In this document: piece after piece, positions 30,319 to 40,640 of the stretch
How the letters are laid out: every line of letters starts with the position of its first letter
How positions within the stretch are numbered: position 1 is the stretch's first letter
Origin: Stentor coeruleus
Taxonomy: Eukaryota; Ciliophora; Heterotrichea; Heterotrichida; Stentoridae
Direction: 5' to 3'
NCBI GenBank assembly: GCA_001970955.1
Contig: MPUH01000674.1
Coordinates: 1-40,640 of the forward strand
DNA: 40,640 bases
Position numbers and translations under genes: made by a program
The notes under the pieces: generated by a model
Told to the model about the DNA's origin: nothing
Database searches by the model: none
The model's input: the letters and a program-made list of their open reading frames with translations, nothing else

Positions 30319-32760
30319 TTATTTAATAACAATAAAAGTCTCAGTGTCATCAGAATATGAAGTATCCACTGAAATCTCCCTATAATTCTCATACAAAGTC
30401 GACTTATTATTGATACTAGAATACAAACGGCTAATCCTATTTTTTAGCATATTAATATTCCGAGAATCAAAAGCCGATTCATTCTCTAAAATATTTTTAC
30501 CATCTTCATAAGCCCCAAGAGCTTTTATCTTTTCATTTTTAGCATAATACAAATTGCCTAAACAAACATAAATTTTCCCAAGGCAAGAATTATTAGGTCC
30601 AAGAGTCCTTATATACATATTTTTGCTTATTTCAATATAACCAAGCGCTTCTTCAAATCGATTATCTTTTAAATACAAAAATCCTAATTTTTTATATACC
30701 AAAGCAACATAAAAACTCTCATTAATATAATTATTTTCATATATAATCCTACATTTATTATATATCGATATTCGTTTTCTATTGTTTTTTGTTACTGAAT
30801 ATAATTTCCCTAATATTATATATACATTCACAAGTTCTAAATAGTCTATTGGATTTTTCTTTTTAATAATATTTTTGCTTTTTTTATAAAGTATAAGCGC
30901 TTTTTTATTTTTATTTATAATCTGGCATAAAAGTCCAAAGTTGTTATAAAATAATATAAGGTAAGAATTTTCAAGTATAAAATTTTGACTTTCAAATATT
31001 TGTTGGCATTTTTCAAAGTATTTTAGGGCTTTTTGGTATTTTTTTACTTTATAGTAATATGCTGCTATAAAATTGTAAGTATATCCAAGATTTAGGTTGT
31101 TAAAATAGTTTTTGTTTTTATATATTCGTATTGATTTTTTATAGTATTTTAATGCTTCTTTCATTTCTTGGTTGTTATAGTGTATCGCTCCTAATAAACT
31201 ATATATTTCCCCTAATGCTTTATTATTAGGAAGAATTTTTTCATAGATGATTCTGGATTTTTCATAGTTTTCAAATGATTTGGATGCATTTTTTGTATTA
31301 AAATACAATAACCCTAATTTTTTATAAACATAAGCTAGTTCTAAATCATCATCACAAAGGATTTGTTCTAATAAATCTTTGCAGAGTATGAAATTGTCAA
31401 TAGCTTTTGTTTTGTCATCTATACGCAAACATGCTTTTCCTATACTTTTATAAAGATTAGCAAGGGAATATTTATCATAATCTAAACATCCTTCAAATAT
31501 TCCTTTACTTATATAATACAATTCAATTGCCTGATTATAATACCCTGATTCATAATAAACACTTGCTATATTACTATAAATCTCAGCAACTTCAGGATTT
31601 GTATGACCAAATTTATCTTTTCTTATATCTAAGCATTTACTATAAAAATCAAAAGCTTTTTCATATTTTTTCACTTGAAAATACACATTCCCTAGACTAT
31701 TATATATAAAAGATAGGCCAAAATAATTAGGAGGTTCATTATTTTCTAATATTTTTTGGGCCTTTTCTAAATAAAAAAGAGCTTTTTTGCATTTCTCTTT
31801 TTTCCCATACAAAAGTCCCAAATTTTCATATACTTTAATAAGGTAGGAATGATTAGGTGAAAGAGATTCTAAGAAAATTTTTAAGCTTTTTTTACAAAGA
31901 CTTAAAGCTTTATCACTTTGATTTTGAATGTAAATATTAGATAGATTGTAGTATATTTTTGCAAGATTAATATGGTTTTTAGGTATGGATTCTTCATTTA
32001 TTGTTCTGCATTTTTTATATAATTCAAGAGCTTTTTCGTTATTCCCGAGTTGAAAATAAAAACTTCCAAAGTTGGAATAAAGTGTAGCTAGACTTGGATG
32101 ATTGTGAGGAAGGGTTTTTTCATATAAAGTTTGGCTTTTAGTATAATATTTTAAAGCTTTTTCTTTTTTTTGAAAGGATGAATATAGTAAACCTAAATTG
32201 TTATATGTTAAAGCAAGGTCAGATTGGTTTAGTAAATGACTTTTTCTTATATTTTTGCATTGGTTGTAATATTTTTTAGCTTTTTTATATGAATTTTGGC
32301 TTGAATAGAGGTTTCCTAGTTTGTTGTAAAGATCTGCGAGTTGTGAAGGGTTTTCGTTTATTTTATTTTCGTATTTTTCATAGTAATCAATTGCTATATT
32401 GTATTTCTGAATCTTTAGATAATAATCACCTAATATTAAATAAATTGTCCCAAGGCATTTAGGATTTTTGTTTGAAGAGTTTACTATTTTTAGATACAAA
32501 CCAGCAAATTTTTTGGCTTCTTTAAGCCTATCAGGTTTGCTTTCCAAATTTTCATCATTTAATTTATATAGAGCCAAAGCAATTCTCTTATAAATTGATG
32601 CTTGTTTCGAATCCATATCATCATAACATTTTCGACTAATAATTAGTGCTTCAGTATAATATTTATAGGCTTTTTGAAAATTGTTCAAGGTAAATTCTTC
32701 ATCTCCTTGATTCTTAAGCTTTTCTACTATAATTCCTTCTTGAACTAAGGTTATCTCCAT
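30319..32760 (-). CDS. Long TPR-repeat protein, kinesin-light-chain-like repeats
   Basis: The 813-residue product is built of about 17-18 tetratricopeptide repeats from about residue 10 to 785. The period is about 42 residues, with the pattern LYxxLGxLYxxxxxxxKALxYYxKCxxIxE, the long TPR form seen in kinesin light chain and similar scaffolds. Clear units are ALYNKLG-like: LADLYNKLGNLYSSQNSYKK, SLATLYSNFGSFYFQLGNNE and EVAEIYSNIASVYYESGYYN. No catalytic, signal or membrane segment is seen. Such proteins bind partner peptides. The partner is unknown. Asn, Lys, Ile and Tyr are unusually common, in line with a locally AT-rich stretch. A short Ser/Thr/Asp-rich tail ends the protein. Confidence 0.88.
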   Translation of the reverse strand: MEITLVQEGIIVEKLKNQGDEEFTLNNFQKAYKYYTEALIISRKCYDDMDSKQASIYKRIALALYKLNDENLESKPDRLKEAKKFAGLYLKIVNSSNKNPKCLGTIYLILGDYYLKIQKYNIAIDYYEKYENKINENPSQLADLYNKLGNLYSSQNSYKKAKKYYNQCKNIRKSHLLNQSDLALTYNNLGLLYSSFQKKEKALKYYTKSQTLYEKTLPHNHPSLATLYSNFGSFYFQLGNNEKALELYKKCRTINEESIPKNHINLAKIYYNLSNIYIQNQSDKALSLCKKSLKIFLESLSPNHSYLIKVYENLGLLYGKKEKCKKALFYLEKAQKILENNEPPNYFGLSFIYNSLGNVYFQVKKYEKAFDFYSKCLDIRKDKFGHTNPEVAEIYSNIASVYYESGYYNQAIELYYISKGIFEGCLDYDKYSLANLYKSIGKACLRIDDKTKAIDNFILCKDLLEQILCDDDLELAYVYKKLGLLYFNTKNASKSFENYEKSRIIYEKILPNNKALGEIYSLLGAIHYNNQEMKEALKYYKKSIRIYKNKNYFNNLNLGYTYNFIAAYYYKVKKYQKALKYFEKCQQIFESQNFILENSYLILFYNNFGLLCQIINKNKKALILYKKSKNIIKKKNPIDYLELVNVYIILGKLYSVTKNNRKRISIYNKCRIIYENNYINESFYVALVYKKLGFLYLKDNRFEEALGYIEISKNMYIRTLGPNNSCLGKIYVCLGNLYYAKNEKIKALGAYEDGKNILENESAFDSRNINMLKNRISRLYSSINNKSTLYENYREISVDTSYSDDTETFIVIK

Positions 32761-33670
32761 TATTTATTATTGAACATAATTATCTCTTTAAATATTAGCA
32801 TAAACATTTTTCACACACACAGTTAATTATTTATTTTTCTAAGGTGATGTATTTTAAAAAATAAAGATAATAAGTAGTTAATCCTGAAATAATCCTAGGA
32901 TTATAGCTTGACAGTTATTTTTATTTTATTTTTTTAAACAGATATCATATATATATTGCATTTTGTTGACTTATAATTATATACTCTTTTGATATATCGT
33001 CTTATTTTTTAGAATTTCGATACTTTTTTGTAGTGATTATTTTTATGTCAAGAAATTTGATGTTTTATCATAGAGACTCTATTTTTGGGAAAGCATAGAA
33101 GTTTATTTATTTTATAGCTGAAATTTATAGTTTTTTGTATAAGCTTGTGTTTGGGCTAAAAAATATATGTCAAACTTATCTTGGATTTTACTTTTTATAT
33201 TATATTATATATTAGTTTTGCATATTAGAATATAGTCGAATATAATATTTAAAACATGAACTTTATGAAGGTAATGGCAAAAGTTTAAGGCTAGGATTTT
33301 ATATTTTTAAAAGGATTGCTAAATATATTTATATAAAACTACTTAAGCCTTGCTATACTCATATTTAGCTTATAAAAAAATTGTCTATAATACAATATAA
33401 AAGTAGGTATAAATTCTCAATACTCTAATATAATCTTAGATAAAATTGCCACTAAGATTATATTTTATTTAGTTTTAAACCATATAAAATCATCAAAAAC
33501 TAGCAAATTCAACCTTCTCATCCAAACTAAAAAAATATTTTAAGTAGTTTGACCAAATTAAAAAACTCATCCCCTAATCTTCATCTCTTATTTCAAAACC
33601 TATTCATAAAATCCTATCATCATTTCTTTTATTATATTTATTATAAACTCTTCAAAACCTCTAAAAAAAT
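32761..33670. other. Very AT-rich intergenic, no gene seen
   Basis: No coding frame or motif is found. The last about 200 bases are A/C-rich on the + strand and lead into a WD40 gene relic. Confidence 0.55.
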
Positions 33671-34222
33671 CTAAAACTTATATACTCTTAACACCCAAAA
33701 AGTAAGGAAGATTTTCATGGTTGAATCTTTATGCCCTTCAAGATAATACTTTTGATTCTGTTTTGTAATATTATAAACTCTTATATTCCTATCAGAAGAT
33801 CCTAAAGCTGTATGTTTATCATCTTTCCTAATCACGACACATAAAAACAAAACTTGTATGTCCTAAGACATATAAGCCATACCCAAATCTTTTCAGCTGT
33901 ATTATCCCTAATATTAGTAGTTTCTTCTATGAAATCTTAGAATAAAAATTAATTAGCACCTTATCAACCTTAAGCGACCTTATAATATTAATCCTATCAA
34001 CTTTTTCTTTATCTTTTTAATCATAATAATCATTCTTAATAAAATCGTAATATTAAGCAATTTTTTTGTCATGTTTGCTTATAACTATAATACACATAAG
34101 GTTTATTTGATTTTTAAAGTCTGTAATTATTAATATTCTTTGTTTGATCTTAGATTTTAAAGATTTTATTTTTATGTCTAATAGTTTAGTTGCTATTTCA
34201 ATCATATCATTGTTGGAATTTT
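33671..34222 (-). pseudogene. Relic of a WD40-repeat gene
   Basis: Minus-strand fragments read like consecutive WD40 blades. They are INLMCIIVISKHDKKIA (about 34100-34060); DNTAEKIWVW (about 33905-33875); GHTSFVFM, then in a shifted frame RKDDKHTALGSSDRNIRVYN and YYLEGHKDST (about 33860-33725). Stops and a frameshift separate them, and removal of 15-nt introns of the local type does not join them. The fragments resemble the propeller of WD40 proteins such as the one at 5585-9223, but the parent cannot be named. Confidence 0.6.
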
Positions 34223-34617
34223 TTGAGAAATGGTATTATGAGTAGTTTTTTGTATGATTCTGGCTAAAAAAAATATTGAAGCATCTAAAAATCCAAAGAG
34301 TAGTATTAGACCATTTTATTATAGTAAGTATTTATATAAAGTTTTATTATGAATTTAGTATTAACTTTAATTTAAATAGTTGTTAGACTAAAACTTTTTG
34401 TTGAAATGAAATTATGTATATAAAAGGAAAATATTATAATAAGTTTATATTAAATGATATTAGTATATTATGGAAAATTAATATAATATACTTGAATAAT
34501 GATATCCTAGTACCTATAACAGAATATAAATATAATCTCTCTACTAAAAAAATTGATTTTATTATTAAAAAAAATTCCTCTCACAGTCACAACACCTCAG
34601 TATTTTCATAAAATTTT
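34223..34617. other. AT-rich spacer after RecQ gene
   Basis: No supported gene. Short + strand frames here (about 60 codons) consist of AT-rich codons and one overlaps the RecQ end, so they are not taken as genes. Confidence 0.5.
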
Positions 34618-36986
34618 TTATTTATTAGATTTCTTATATTCTTTTTTTATCTCTTTTGACTTAAATCCATCAAGCGGAAGGATCTTCTTTAATTCTGATG
34701 ATGATTCTAAAATGTTATTTAAATCAATAGAAAATTGATATGCTTGTTTATTCTTTTCTAGATTTAACTTTTCATTTATAGCATTATTATTCATAGTTTC
34801 TACCTCGATATCTTGATTATCAAAACTTATTTTATTATAATTTTTTTTATCTTCTTGCTGATGATTATATACTTCTATACTAGGCTGATTAGATATTATT
34901 GTATCAAAAGACTTTTTAATAGAATCTCCACAATGTAAATCAAGTAAAAAATTATCAGTTTGGTTATGATTGTTTGAGGTTGATACAATTTTTATGGTTT
35001 CTTCAATGTTTTTTCTTTGATTTATTGTATCAGGCNAGAATCTCCACAATGTAAATCAAGTAAAAAATTATCAGTTTGGTTATGATTGTTTGAGGTTGAT
35101 GCAATTTTTATGGTTTCTTCAATGCTTTTTCTTTGATTTATTGTATCAGGCAGATTTTCTTCTTTGTTTCCATCATTGAAGTTTGGTATATTATGCATAT
35201 CTGCTCTAAAAGCCATTGTTAATATTGGGTTTTGATATAAGTATTTATCGAATTTCTTTCCAGGGACTATTTTATTGTATCCTCCATAGTATGATAAATT
35301 GACTCTTTCTTCTTTTATGATTTTTTTGAAGGCCAACATACGCAGAAGTCTTTCAGTATTTTTTTTATTCCAATCTTTAAGAATCCCAAAATGCTTATTT
35401 CTCATTTTAAAAGCATTTGAAGGACAATTAATACCCCTAAGGATATCACTATGTTGTAGTAAAGTCCTACTAATATTTTTAAAATTTTTTAAATCAGTTA
35501 AAAAAATCTTAACAATAGGTGCGATATCGATTTCAACATATTCTTTTTTTACCCTACAAATATCACACATTTTCCCACATTGATAAGAATCATAATTTTC
35601 ATCAAAGTAATTTAAAATAAATTTTCTTCTACACATATTCACATTCTCACAATATTCTACCATTTTATATATATCCTGAATTTCAGTACCAGTCAAATTT
35701 TTAATTTTATCCTTGTCTTCATATTTATAATATAAGATACAATCAGAAATAACATCATCTCTACCTGCTCTTCCTGCTTCTTGATAGTAAAGTTCTAAGC
35801 TTTCTGTTATTGAGTAATGTATTACAAATCGGACATCTTTTTTGTCAATACCAAATGCAAATGCTGATGTTGCTATTATAACTTTGATTTCACCCTTAAG
35901 CCATTTTTTATAAATTAGACTTTTTATATCTTGAGCTATTTTTGAGTGGTAACAGGCACAGTTTATTTTGAAGTTATGCTTAAGGACTCTAGTTAAAAAC
36001 TCACAGTCTTTAACGAAATTGCAAAATATAATCCCTGAGCTATGCATATGGTTCTGATTTATAAAATTCCCAATATCCGCATTGACATGTTTTGTTTTAT
36101 CTCTTACTTCATAATTAAGATTCTGCCTATCACACCCAGCAGAAAATAAAATTGGATTTCTCAATCCTAACGAATACGATATTTCCTTTTGCATCTCCTT
36201 ATTCCCACTAGCTGTTAAAGCAAGTATAGGTACATCCCTATACTTAATCCTAAAATCTTTCAACTTCAAATAATCCGGTCTAAATTTTTTTCCCCATTGC
36301 ACAACACAATGAGCCTCATCACAAACCAACCTAGCAATCCAATGATTATTATAAAGTTTCTCAAGAATATTAGTAAGTCTTATAGAATTTCCTAAGGTTT
36401 CTGGGGTAAGAAACAAGAATTTAATCTCAGAATTATATTCAAGTTCTTCATATACTAAATTTTTTTTTTCATCATTAAGACTACTATCCAATTCTAAAGC
36501 ATAAATCCTAAATTCTCGCATTTTATTTATTTGATCTTTAATAAGAGATAATAATGGTTGAACTATTATAGTTAAACCTTTTGTTATAAGTCCTGTTAAT
36601 TGATATGTTAAAGATTTTCCAAAACCTGTTGGCATTATTACTAATGAATCTACTCCTGATAATATGGCATTCATGATTTCTTCTTGTAAATTTTTGAAGT
36701 TTAGATGGTTAAAAACTTCAGTGTTGAGTTTTATTAGGGTCTCGGTCCATTTATAGGAGTTTTTCCATATGTTTGATGAAGGGATTAATGTACTGTCACC
36801 AGAAAACATTAGTTTATAGCTGAAATGGCTGTAATTTGAAAAATTGAGGTAGGATACTTGTATATCTTTATCTTCTGGTATTATTTGTATGTTTTTGGTT
36901 TTTGGTTTTGATCTTTTTAGAATTAGTGAAAGTAGTGAGGATGATTTTTTGTTACTTGCCATTATTATTTTTGTATTATAGATCAT
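34618..36986 (-). CDS. RecQ-family DNA helicase, split by an assembly artefact
   Basis: The minus-strand protein shows all RecQ helicase marks: Walker A MPTGFGKS (118-125), DEAHCVVQW (223-231), ALTAS (256-260), TSAFAFGIDK near 373-382, and the arginine-finger motif QEAGRAGRDD (402-411). Zinc-binding cysteines follow at 446, 452, 470, 474 and 477. RecQ helicases unwind DNA 3' to 5' in repair and recombination. The C-terminal part (about 610 on) is acidic/Asn-rich and unlike known domains. A direct repeat of 115 bp around an N at 35036 breaks the frame. Dropping the N and one copy gives an uninterrupted frame of 2253 nt (750 residues). A start nine residues in (MASNKK) is also possible. Confidence 0.92.
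34921..35151. other. Assembly join: N at 35036 between 115-bp repeats
   Basis: 34921-35035 and 35037-35151 are near-identical (two differences noticed) and encode the same peptide of the RecQ tail. They are separated by one N. Collapsing the pair restores the reading frame, which supports an artefact over a real duplication. Confidence 0.9.
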
Positions 36987-38225
36987 ATGGATTGTGAAAT
37001 AGGTTGGGGCATAAAAACAATATATTATAGTTTGAATATTTTGTATAGTTGATAAAAAATTTAATCAAATAATAAGATTTTGCATATGGGGTAATGTATA
37101 TATAAAGATTACAAAATATATTCATATATTTTATTATATACTATTCGAATTTTTAAGAATATCCTTTCAAAAATTGTGGTTTTTGTTTTAGGTTTTTCTC
37201 TTTATCAACAGGATAAAATGGTTCAATTTTATTGATTTAAAAAAAATATTTATATACGCTACTTTCTTGAATATTAGAAAAANAAATGGTTCAATTTTAT
37301 TGATTTAAAAAAAATATTTATATACGCTACTTTCTTGAATATTAGAATTTTTTTTTATATTCTCAATTCTATTATTGAAATTATTCATACTAGTCTTACT
37401 TCTTCAACTTTATTTTCAATATTTCTAACACCTTTCATTTCTTCACTTATTTGCTTAAATTTCATTTAGGATGATTTTTTCTTTAAATTTTTATATTCTA
37501 TTATATAAGTATAAGCTTAATTCAATATACACAAAAAAGTTTATGGTATGAAGATCACCCACAGAAACAAAGTTAACTTTATTTAACTAAAAAGAATTAG
37601 GGTTAAAAAAACTCATGACGATGAAGAAAGGATTTAATAGTAAAATAATAAAGTAAACTAAGTTAAAGCATGAAAGAAATTGAAGAGCTTTTATTGCATA
37701 TCGCAGTTGGGAAAGCAAAATTAGATGAAAAGGGGAAAGTTAATCAATCCAAGTCTTCAATGATAAATATTAAAAATTCACTATTTGAATAGATAATTTT
37801 AATTCTCCTAGTTTAAAGCTTTAAAACTTTGTTAAGAATTAAAAAGATATTCTGTAATTTATTAACAGTGAAACCAAGCATAAATAATATATAAAAAGCT
37901 GATTTAATCAAATTCTAGAGTTAAACTGATAAGTAATTTATTATTTGATACATAAAATTTATTAGCAAATTACAATTGTTTTAAGATATTAAGATTTATA
38001 TTTATTATAAGTAATATCCTATTACCAATCCTAAATCCCATACTTTTTTTTCTACAATCATCAAGCATCCAAACTCCCAAAAATCCTATACAAATCCCAT
38101 TCACCATTTTAATTTTTTCATTTTCCACAATAAAATTTCCATCCTGTTGAATAAAATCATCAACACTTCAAAACCATAATTTCAAAAACTTTCTAAGTTA
38201 ATTATAAATAAGCCTAATACTTTTC
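36987..38225. other. Long intergenic; weak coding traces only
   Basis: Mostly AT-rich. It contains the N-joined repeat at 37216-37347. On the minus strand about 37465-37345 a Lys/Glu-rich helical stretch (KFKQISEEMKGVRNIENKVEEV) breaks at a TGA, perhaps a coiled-coil relic. On the + strand, ATG 37670 to TAG 37792 would encode 40 residues (MKEIEELLLHIAVGKAKLDE...), unsupported. The last about 200 bases are A/C-rich, as after other minus-strand stops. Confidence 0.5.
37216..37347. other. Assembly join: N at 37283 between about 64-bp repeats
   Basis: The stretch starting AAATGGTTCAATTTT at 37216 recurs at 37284 for about 64 bases, joined by a few A and one N. Same artefact pattern as the other five Ns. 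Confidence 0.8.
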
Positions 38226-38741
38226 CTAAACAGTTTCTAATTGCATTGAATTATCTTTTAACTTACTTGCTGAGTTCAAAAGTACAAAAATGCTTACAAC
38301 GGCCACTATCGATAAAACATGTAAAATAAAAACACCTCCAATAACTAATCTATAAATGCTATAGGTTAAAATACATGATGTACTATTTGGGTTTTGACAT
38401 GTCCATGGATTGGAAAAAAGGTAGACTAATATTGATATAAAAATCCCAATTGAGGCAAGATTCATGATTATAAGACTGATTAGGATGGTTTTTTTATTTG
38501 ATGTTTTGGATTTGGATTTTTTAATTCCTGCCCAGAGACCAGTGATACCTGAGAGGATGTAAATTATTGGAATCCCAAGAATAAAATAAGAGTAATTTTC
38601 TTGGGAATAAAGTTTACAGCCAAGGTAAAGAAGGCTTAGTCCTATTGCTGTACAAACTAGAGAACCTTGGATGATGAGTTTTTTGTTAGAGTTGACTATG
38701 TTTTTCACTGTGGGGAGCTGGTAATTGTGAGTGGACTGCAT
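38226..38741 (-). CDS. Four-pass membrane protein, tetraspan-like
   Basis: The product is 171 residues with four clear hydrophobic helices at about 22-42, 52-72, 83-107 and 128-155. Both ends are hydrophilic and likely cytosolic. The loop between helices 3 and 4 holds two Cys (WTCQNPNSTSC) that could form a disulfide, plus an N-glycosylation site, which fits an outside-facing loop. This topology is shared by MS4A, claudin-like and MARVEL proteins, but none of their signatures is definite. Role and membrane are unknown. It ends in TAG; the start is the first ATG. Confidence 0.75.
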   Translation of the reverse strand: MQSTHNYQLPTVKNIVNSNKKLIIQGSLVCTAIGLSLLYLGCKLYSQENYSYFILGIPIIYILSGITGLWAGIKKSKSKTSNKKTILISLIIMNLASIGIFISILVYLFSNPWTCQNPNSTSCILTYSIYRLVIGGVFILHVLSIVAVVSIFVLLNSASKLKDNSMQLETV

Positions 38742-39590
38742 TGTTTATTGTTTAATGGATAAAATTAGGCAAGGCTGAGAAGTTTGGCTGAGTGATAAGA
38801 GGAAAATATTACTTATAATTGGATTTAAAAGACTTGAGGTTTGGTTTATGTGAAATAAGGTGAGGAAAACATTTTTGAAAATAACTTGAGGTATAAAGTT
38901 AGTGATAAGATACACATTTAGAGTTTATAAGTATTGATGATTTATCATATGATTATGATTGTTATTTTCATATCTTGATATAGTTATATGATTAGGTGTT
39001 AGGGTGTATATAGGATTTAGCATATATAGTTTTATTGCTTAAATTATATAGGAAAACATATATCTAAATAAATATATAAAAATATATTTATGCTTTATAG
39101 AGATTATTATCAATAAGATTTTACCTAAAATGAAGTACTTATTACCTTTATTGTAATATCTAATTAACTTAACTTATTATCACAATAAGTGTATTTTGAG
39201 TACCTTATAAACTTCTTTGATTTACTATATTATCATAGAAACTATCTTATACATATTAAAAACCATAAACTCTAATTCTTTATCCTCAAATACAATCCTC
39301 ACTATTTTTTTTAGCATACCATTACCAAATTCGATCCACTTAAAAACCTACCCTTTCATCTTTCATACCAAATTCCTTTAACTACACCCAAAATCTTAAT
39401 TTTCCTATAAATCTACCCATAAATCACCCATTCCCTTTTAAACAATATGATTTCTCCAAACCTAATCCATATCTCTATTTCCTCACATCCAAAAACCCAA
39501 GCCATTTTACAAAAAAAACCCTATATCAGCAAATCCTAATCATAAAAACCATAGTAATAAGTAAATACTATTAAAAGTCTCTTGCATTAT
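38742..39590. other. Divergent intergenic with strand-bias switch
   Basis: Next to the minus-strand gene (38745-38940) the + strand is G-rich; the middle is AT-only; from about 39240 to 39590 it is strongly A/C-rich before the plus-strand gene. No coding frame was found. Confidence 0.6.
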
Positions 39591-40040
39591 ATGAGACAAT
39601 TCAAAGGTTCAAATACATCAGATCGTCCTCAAACATCAAGGTTAAGAAACTCAAGAAGTATTTTTCATCGTGAAAGTACTCCTGATAATCGTATCTCAAG
39701 CCCACAAAGTCAAAGAAACATATCATTAGTCAATAAGCATGAAAAACCCCCAAAAGTTTGTGTTAGATATTCAAGTAGAAGGAGAAATGAACCTATTCCT
39801 AGATTTGAACCCCCTTATTTGTTTATGAGAAATGGAGTTACTTTTCTTTATACTCCAGGTGATACAATGCCTAAACGGAACAGCACAATTTCTCCATTTG
39901 GAACACCATTACGAGGTTTTAAAATCAAATGCCGTTATGATCATGGGAATATGTTTGCTGTTCATTCTGCGGATCGTCTTGACATATCTAAACCTGTTAT
40001 GCTTAGAAGCTATCTTAATAATAGGTCTAAGTGGAAATAG
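39591..40040 (+). CDS. Small Arg/Ser-rich basic protein, unknown
   Basis: The product is 149 residues from ATG 39591, the first in-frame ATG. The first half (1-70) is rich in Arg, Ser, Asn and Gln and probably disordered. The second half has a more ordered, conserved-looking stretch (PRFEPPYLFMRNGVTFLYTP, then ISPFGTPLRGFKIKCRYDHG). No family is recognised. The A/C-rich upstream region and G/T-rich downstream region fit the boundaries seen at other genes here, which supports it being real. It ends in TAG. Confidence 0.68.
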   Translation: MRQFKGSNTSDRPQTSRLRNSRSIFHRESTPDNRISSPQSQRNISLVNKHEKPPKVCVRYSSRRRNEPIPRFEPPYLFMRNGVTFLYTPGDTMPKRNSTISPFGTPLRGFKIKCRYDHGNMFAVHSADRLDISKPVMLRSYLNNRSKWK

Positions 40041-40640
40041 GCTTTGATTATAGTATTGGATAATATAAAATAAGCTTATAATTGATTTTAGAATTTATAT
40101 GAGAGGAATTGATTAGTTTAGAGTTTTTAGATTGGGTTATAAATAAAATTGGAAATGAAATTTTTTTTAGGACTGGATTTGAATGTTTTTGATATTTTTT
40201 TGAATAGGGTATGGGTTGTAATTTAAGATATTTAGTTGAGTTATTATTGAAGTTGAAGGTTTAATATGAGAATGTAAAGATTTTTGTTGTAGGTTATAAA
40301 CTTGTGTAACTGAGTTGTAAGATTTTTGGTTAATAATTATTTATAATTTAAATGCTTAGTGATGTGTAGGTTATTAATAATAGTTTATAATTTAGATATT
40401 TTTACCTTGTAATCATATTTTTATTTGACTTAAATTATCCCTGAAATTGATAACTTTTATCTAAATATTTTGTAAAGTTGTATATGATAAAAATATTTTT
40501 TAAAACTTATCTATGGTTCATATTACTATGGTATATCATTAAAATAAAATCTTTTGCAGTTTTTATATATAATAAAAAATACAGAGTATAATCGAAACTG
40601 CATTGAGAAATTTAAAAAAATATAAATTTTCTTTATCCTT
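40041..40640. other. 3' flank to window end, no gene seen
   Basis: This is G/T-rich at first, as after other plus-strand stops, then plain AT-rich. No coding frame reaches the window edge. Confidence 0.55.

Noticed and set aside
34414-34738. Short + strand frames near the RecQ 3' end
   Set aside because: AT-rich codons only; one runs antisense to the RecQ tail.
37345-37465. Coiled-coil gene on the minus strand
   Set aside because: Only about 25 codons before a stop; Lys/Glu-rich helices arise easily in AT-rich DNA, so it is noted only as a possible relic.
37670-37792. 40-codon + strand frame starting MKEIEELLLH
   Set aside because: Too short to support; no homology recognised and no boundary bias around it.

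Overview
The window looks like macronuclear DNA of a heterotrich ciliate, most likely Stentor. It is very AT-rich and gene-dense. Its long open frames use the standard code: TAA and TAG act as stops and glutamine is CAA/CAG. Where a reading frame breaks inside a recognisable protein, removing exactly 15 nt repairs it in five places. All five removed pieces fit GTANNNNNTANNTAG, the unusually short intron reported for Stentor.

Layout, left to right. (1) 1-9.2 kb: the 3' part of a mucolipin-type TRP channel (+), a small membrane-anchored protein (+), a Ser/Pro-rich protein with a dynein-stalk-like helical block (-), and a 1212-residue WD40/ankyrin-like/TRP-type channel (-). (2) 9.2-15.4 kb: a MAP-kinase-like gene relic (-), a membrane plus armadillo-like protein with one intron (-), a basic protein visible only after removing one intron (-), a three-finger C2H2 protein (+), and a decayed calcyphosin-like EF-hand gene (-). 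(3) 15.4-23 kb: a PB1-ZZ-UBA-UBA protein resembling p62/NBR1 autophagy receptors (+), a coiled-coil protein (-), a WD40 protein (-), an SK-like potassium channel (-) and a small basic protein (-). (4) 23.2-27.1 kb: a FAN/NSMAF-like BEACH-WD40 protein and CDP-diacylglycerol synthase, in tandem only 32 nt apart, one intron each. (5) 27.6-40.6 kb: a secreted Cys-rich protein with a Tyr-Pro tail (-), an approximately 18-repeat TPR protein (-), a WD40 gene relic (-), a RecQ helicase (-), a four-pass membrane protein (-) and a small basic protein (+).

The genes are independent eukaryotic units with no operon. Themes recur: ion channels (three), WD40 propellers (three intact genes and a relic), and membrane or lipid trafficking (mucolipin, p62-like receptor, BEACH protein, CDP-DAG synthase). 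All 19 apparently intact genes end in TAA (12) or TAG (7); none ends in TGA.

Each of the six N bases sits between near-identical direct repeats of about 48-155 bp, which is best read as unmerged contig overlap. One such artefact cuts the RecQ gene; collapsing it gives one open frame of about 750 residues. Intergenic DNA shows a consistent strand bias: A/C-rich on the sense strand before starts and G/T-rich after stops. No tRNA, rRNA, CRISPR or transposon was recognised.
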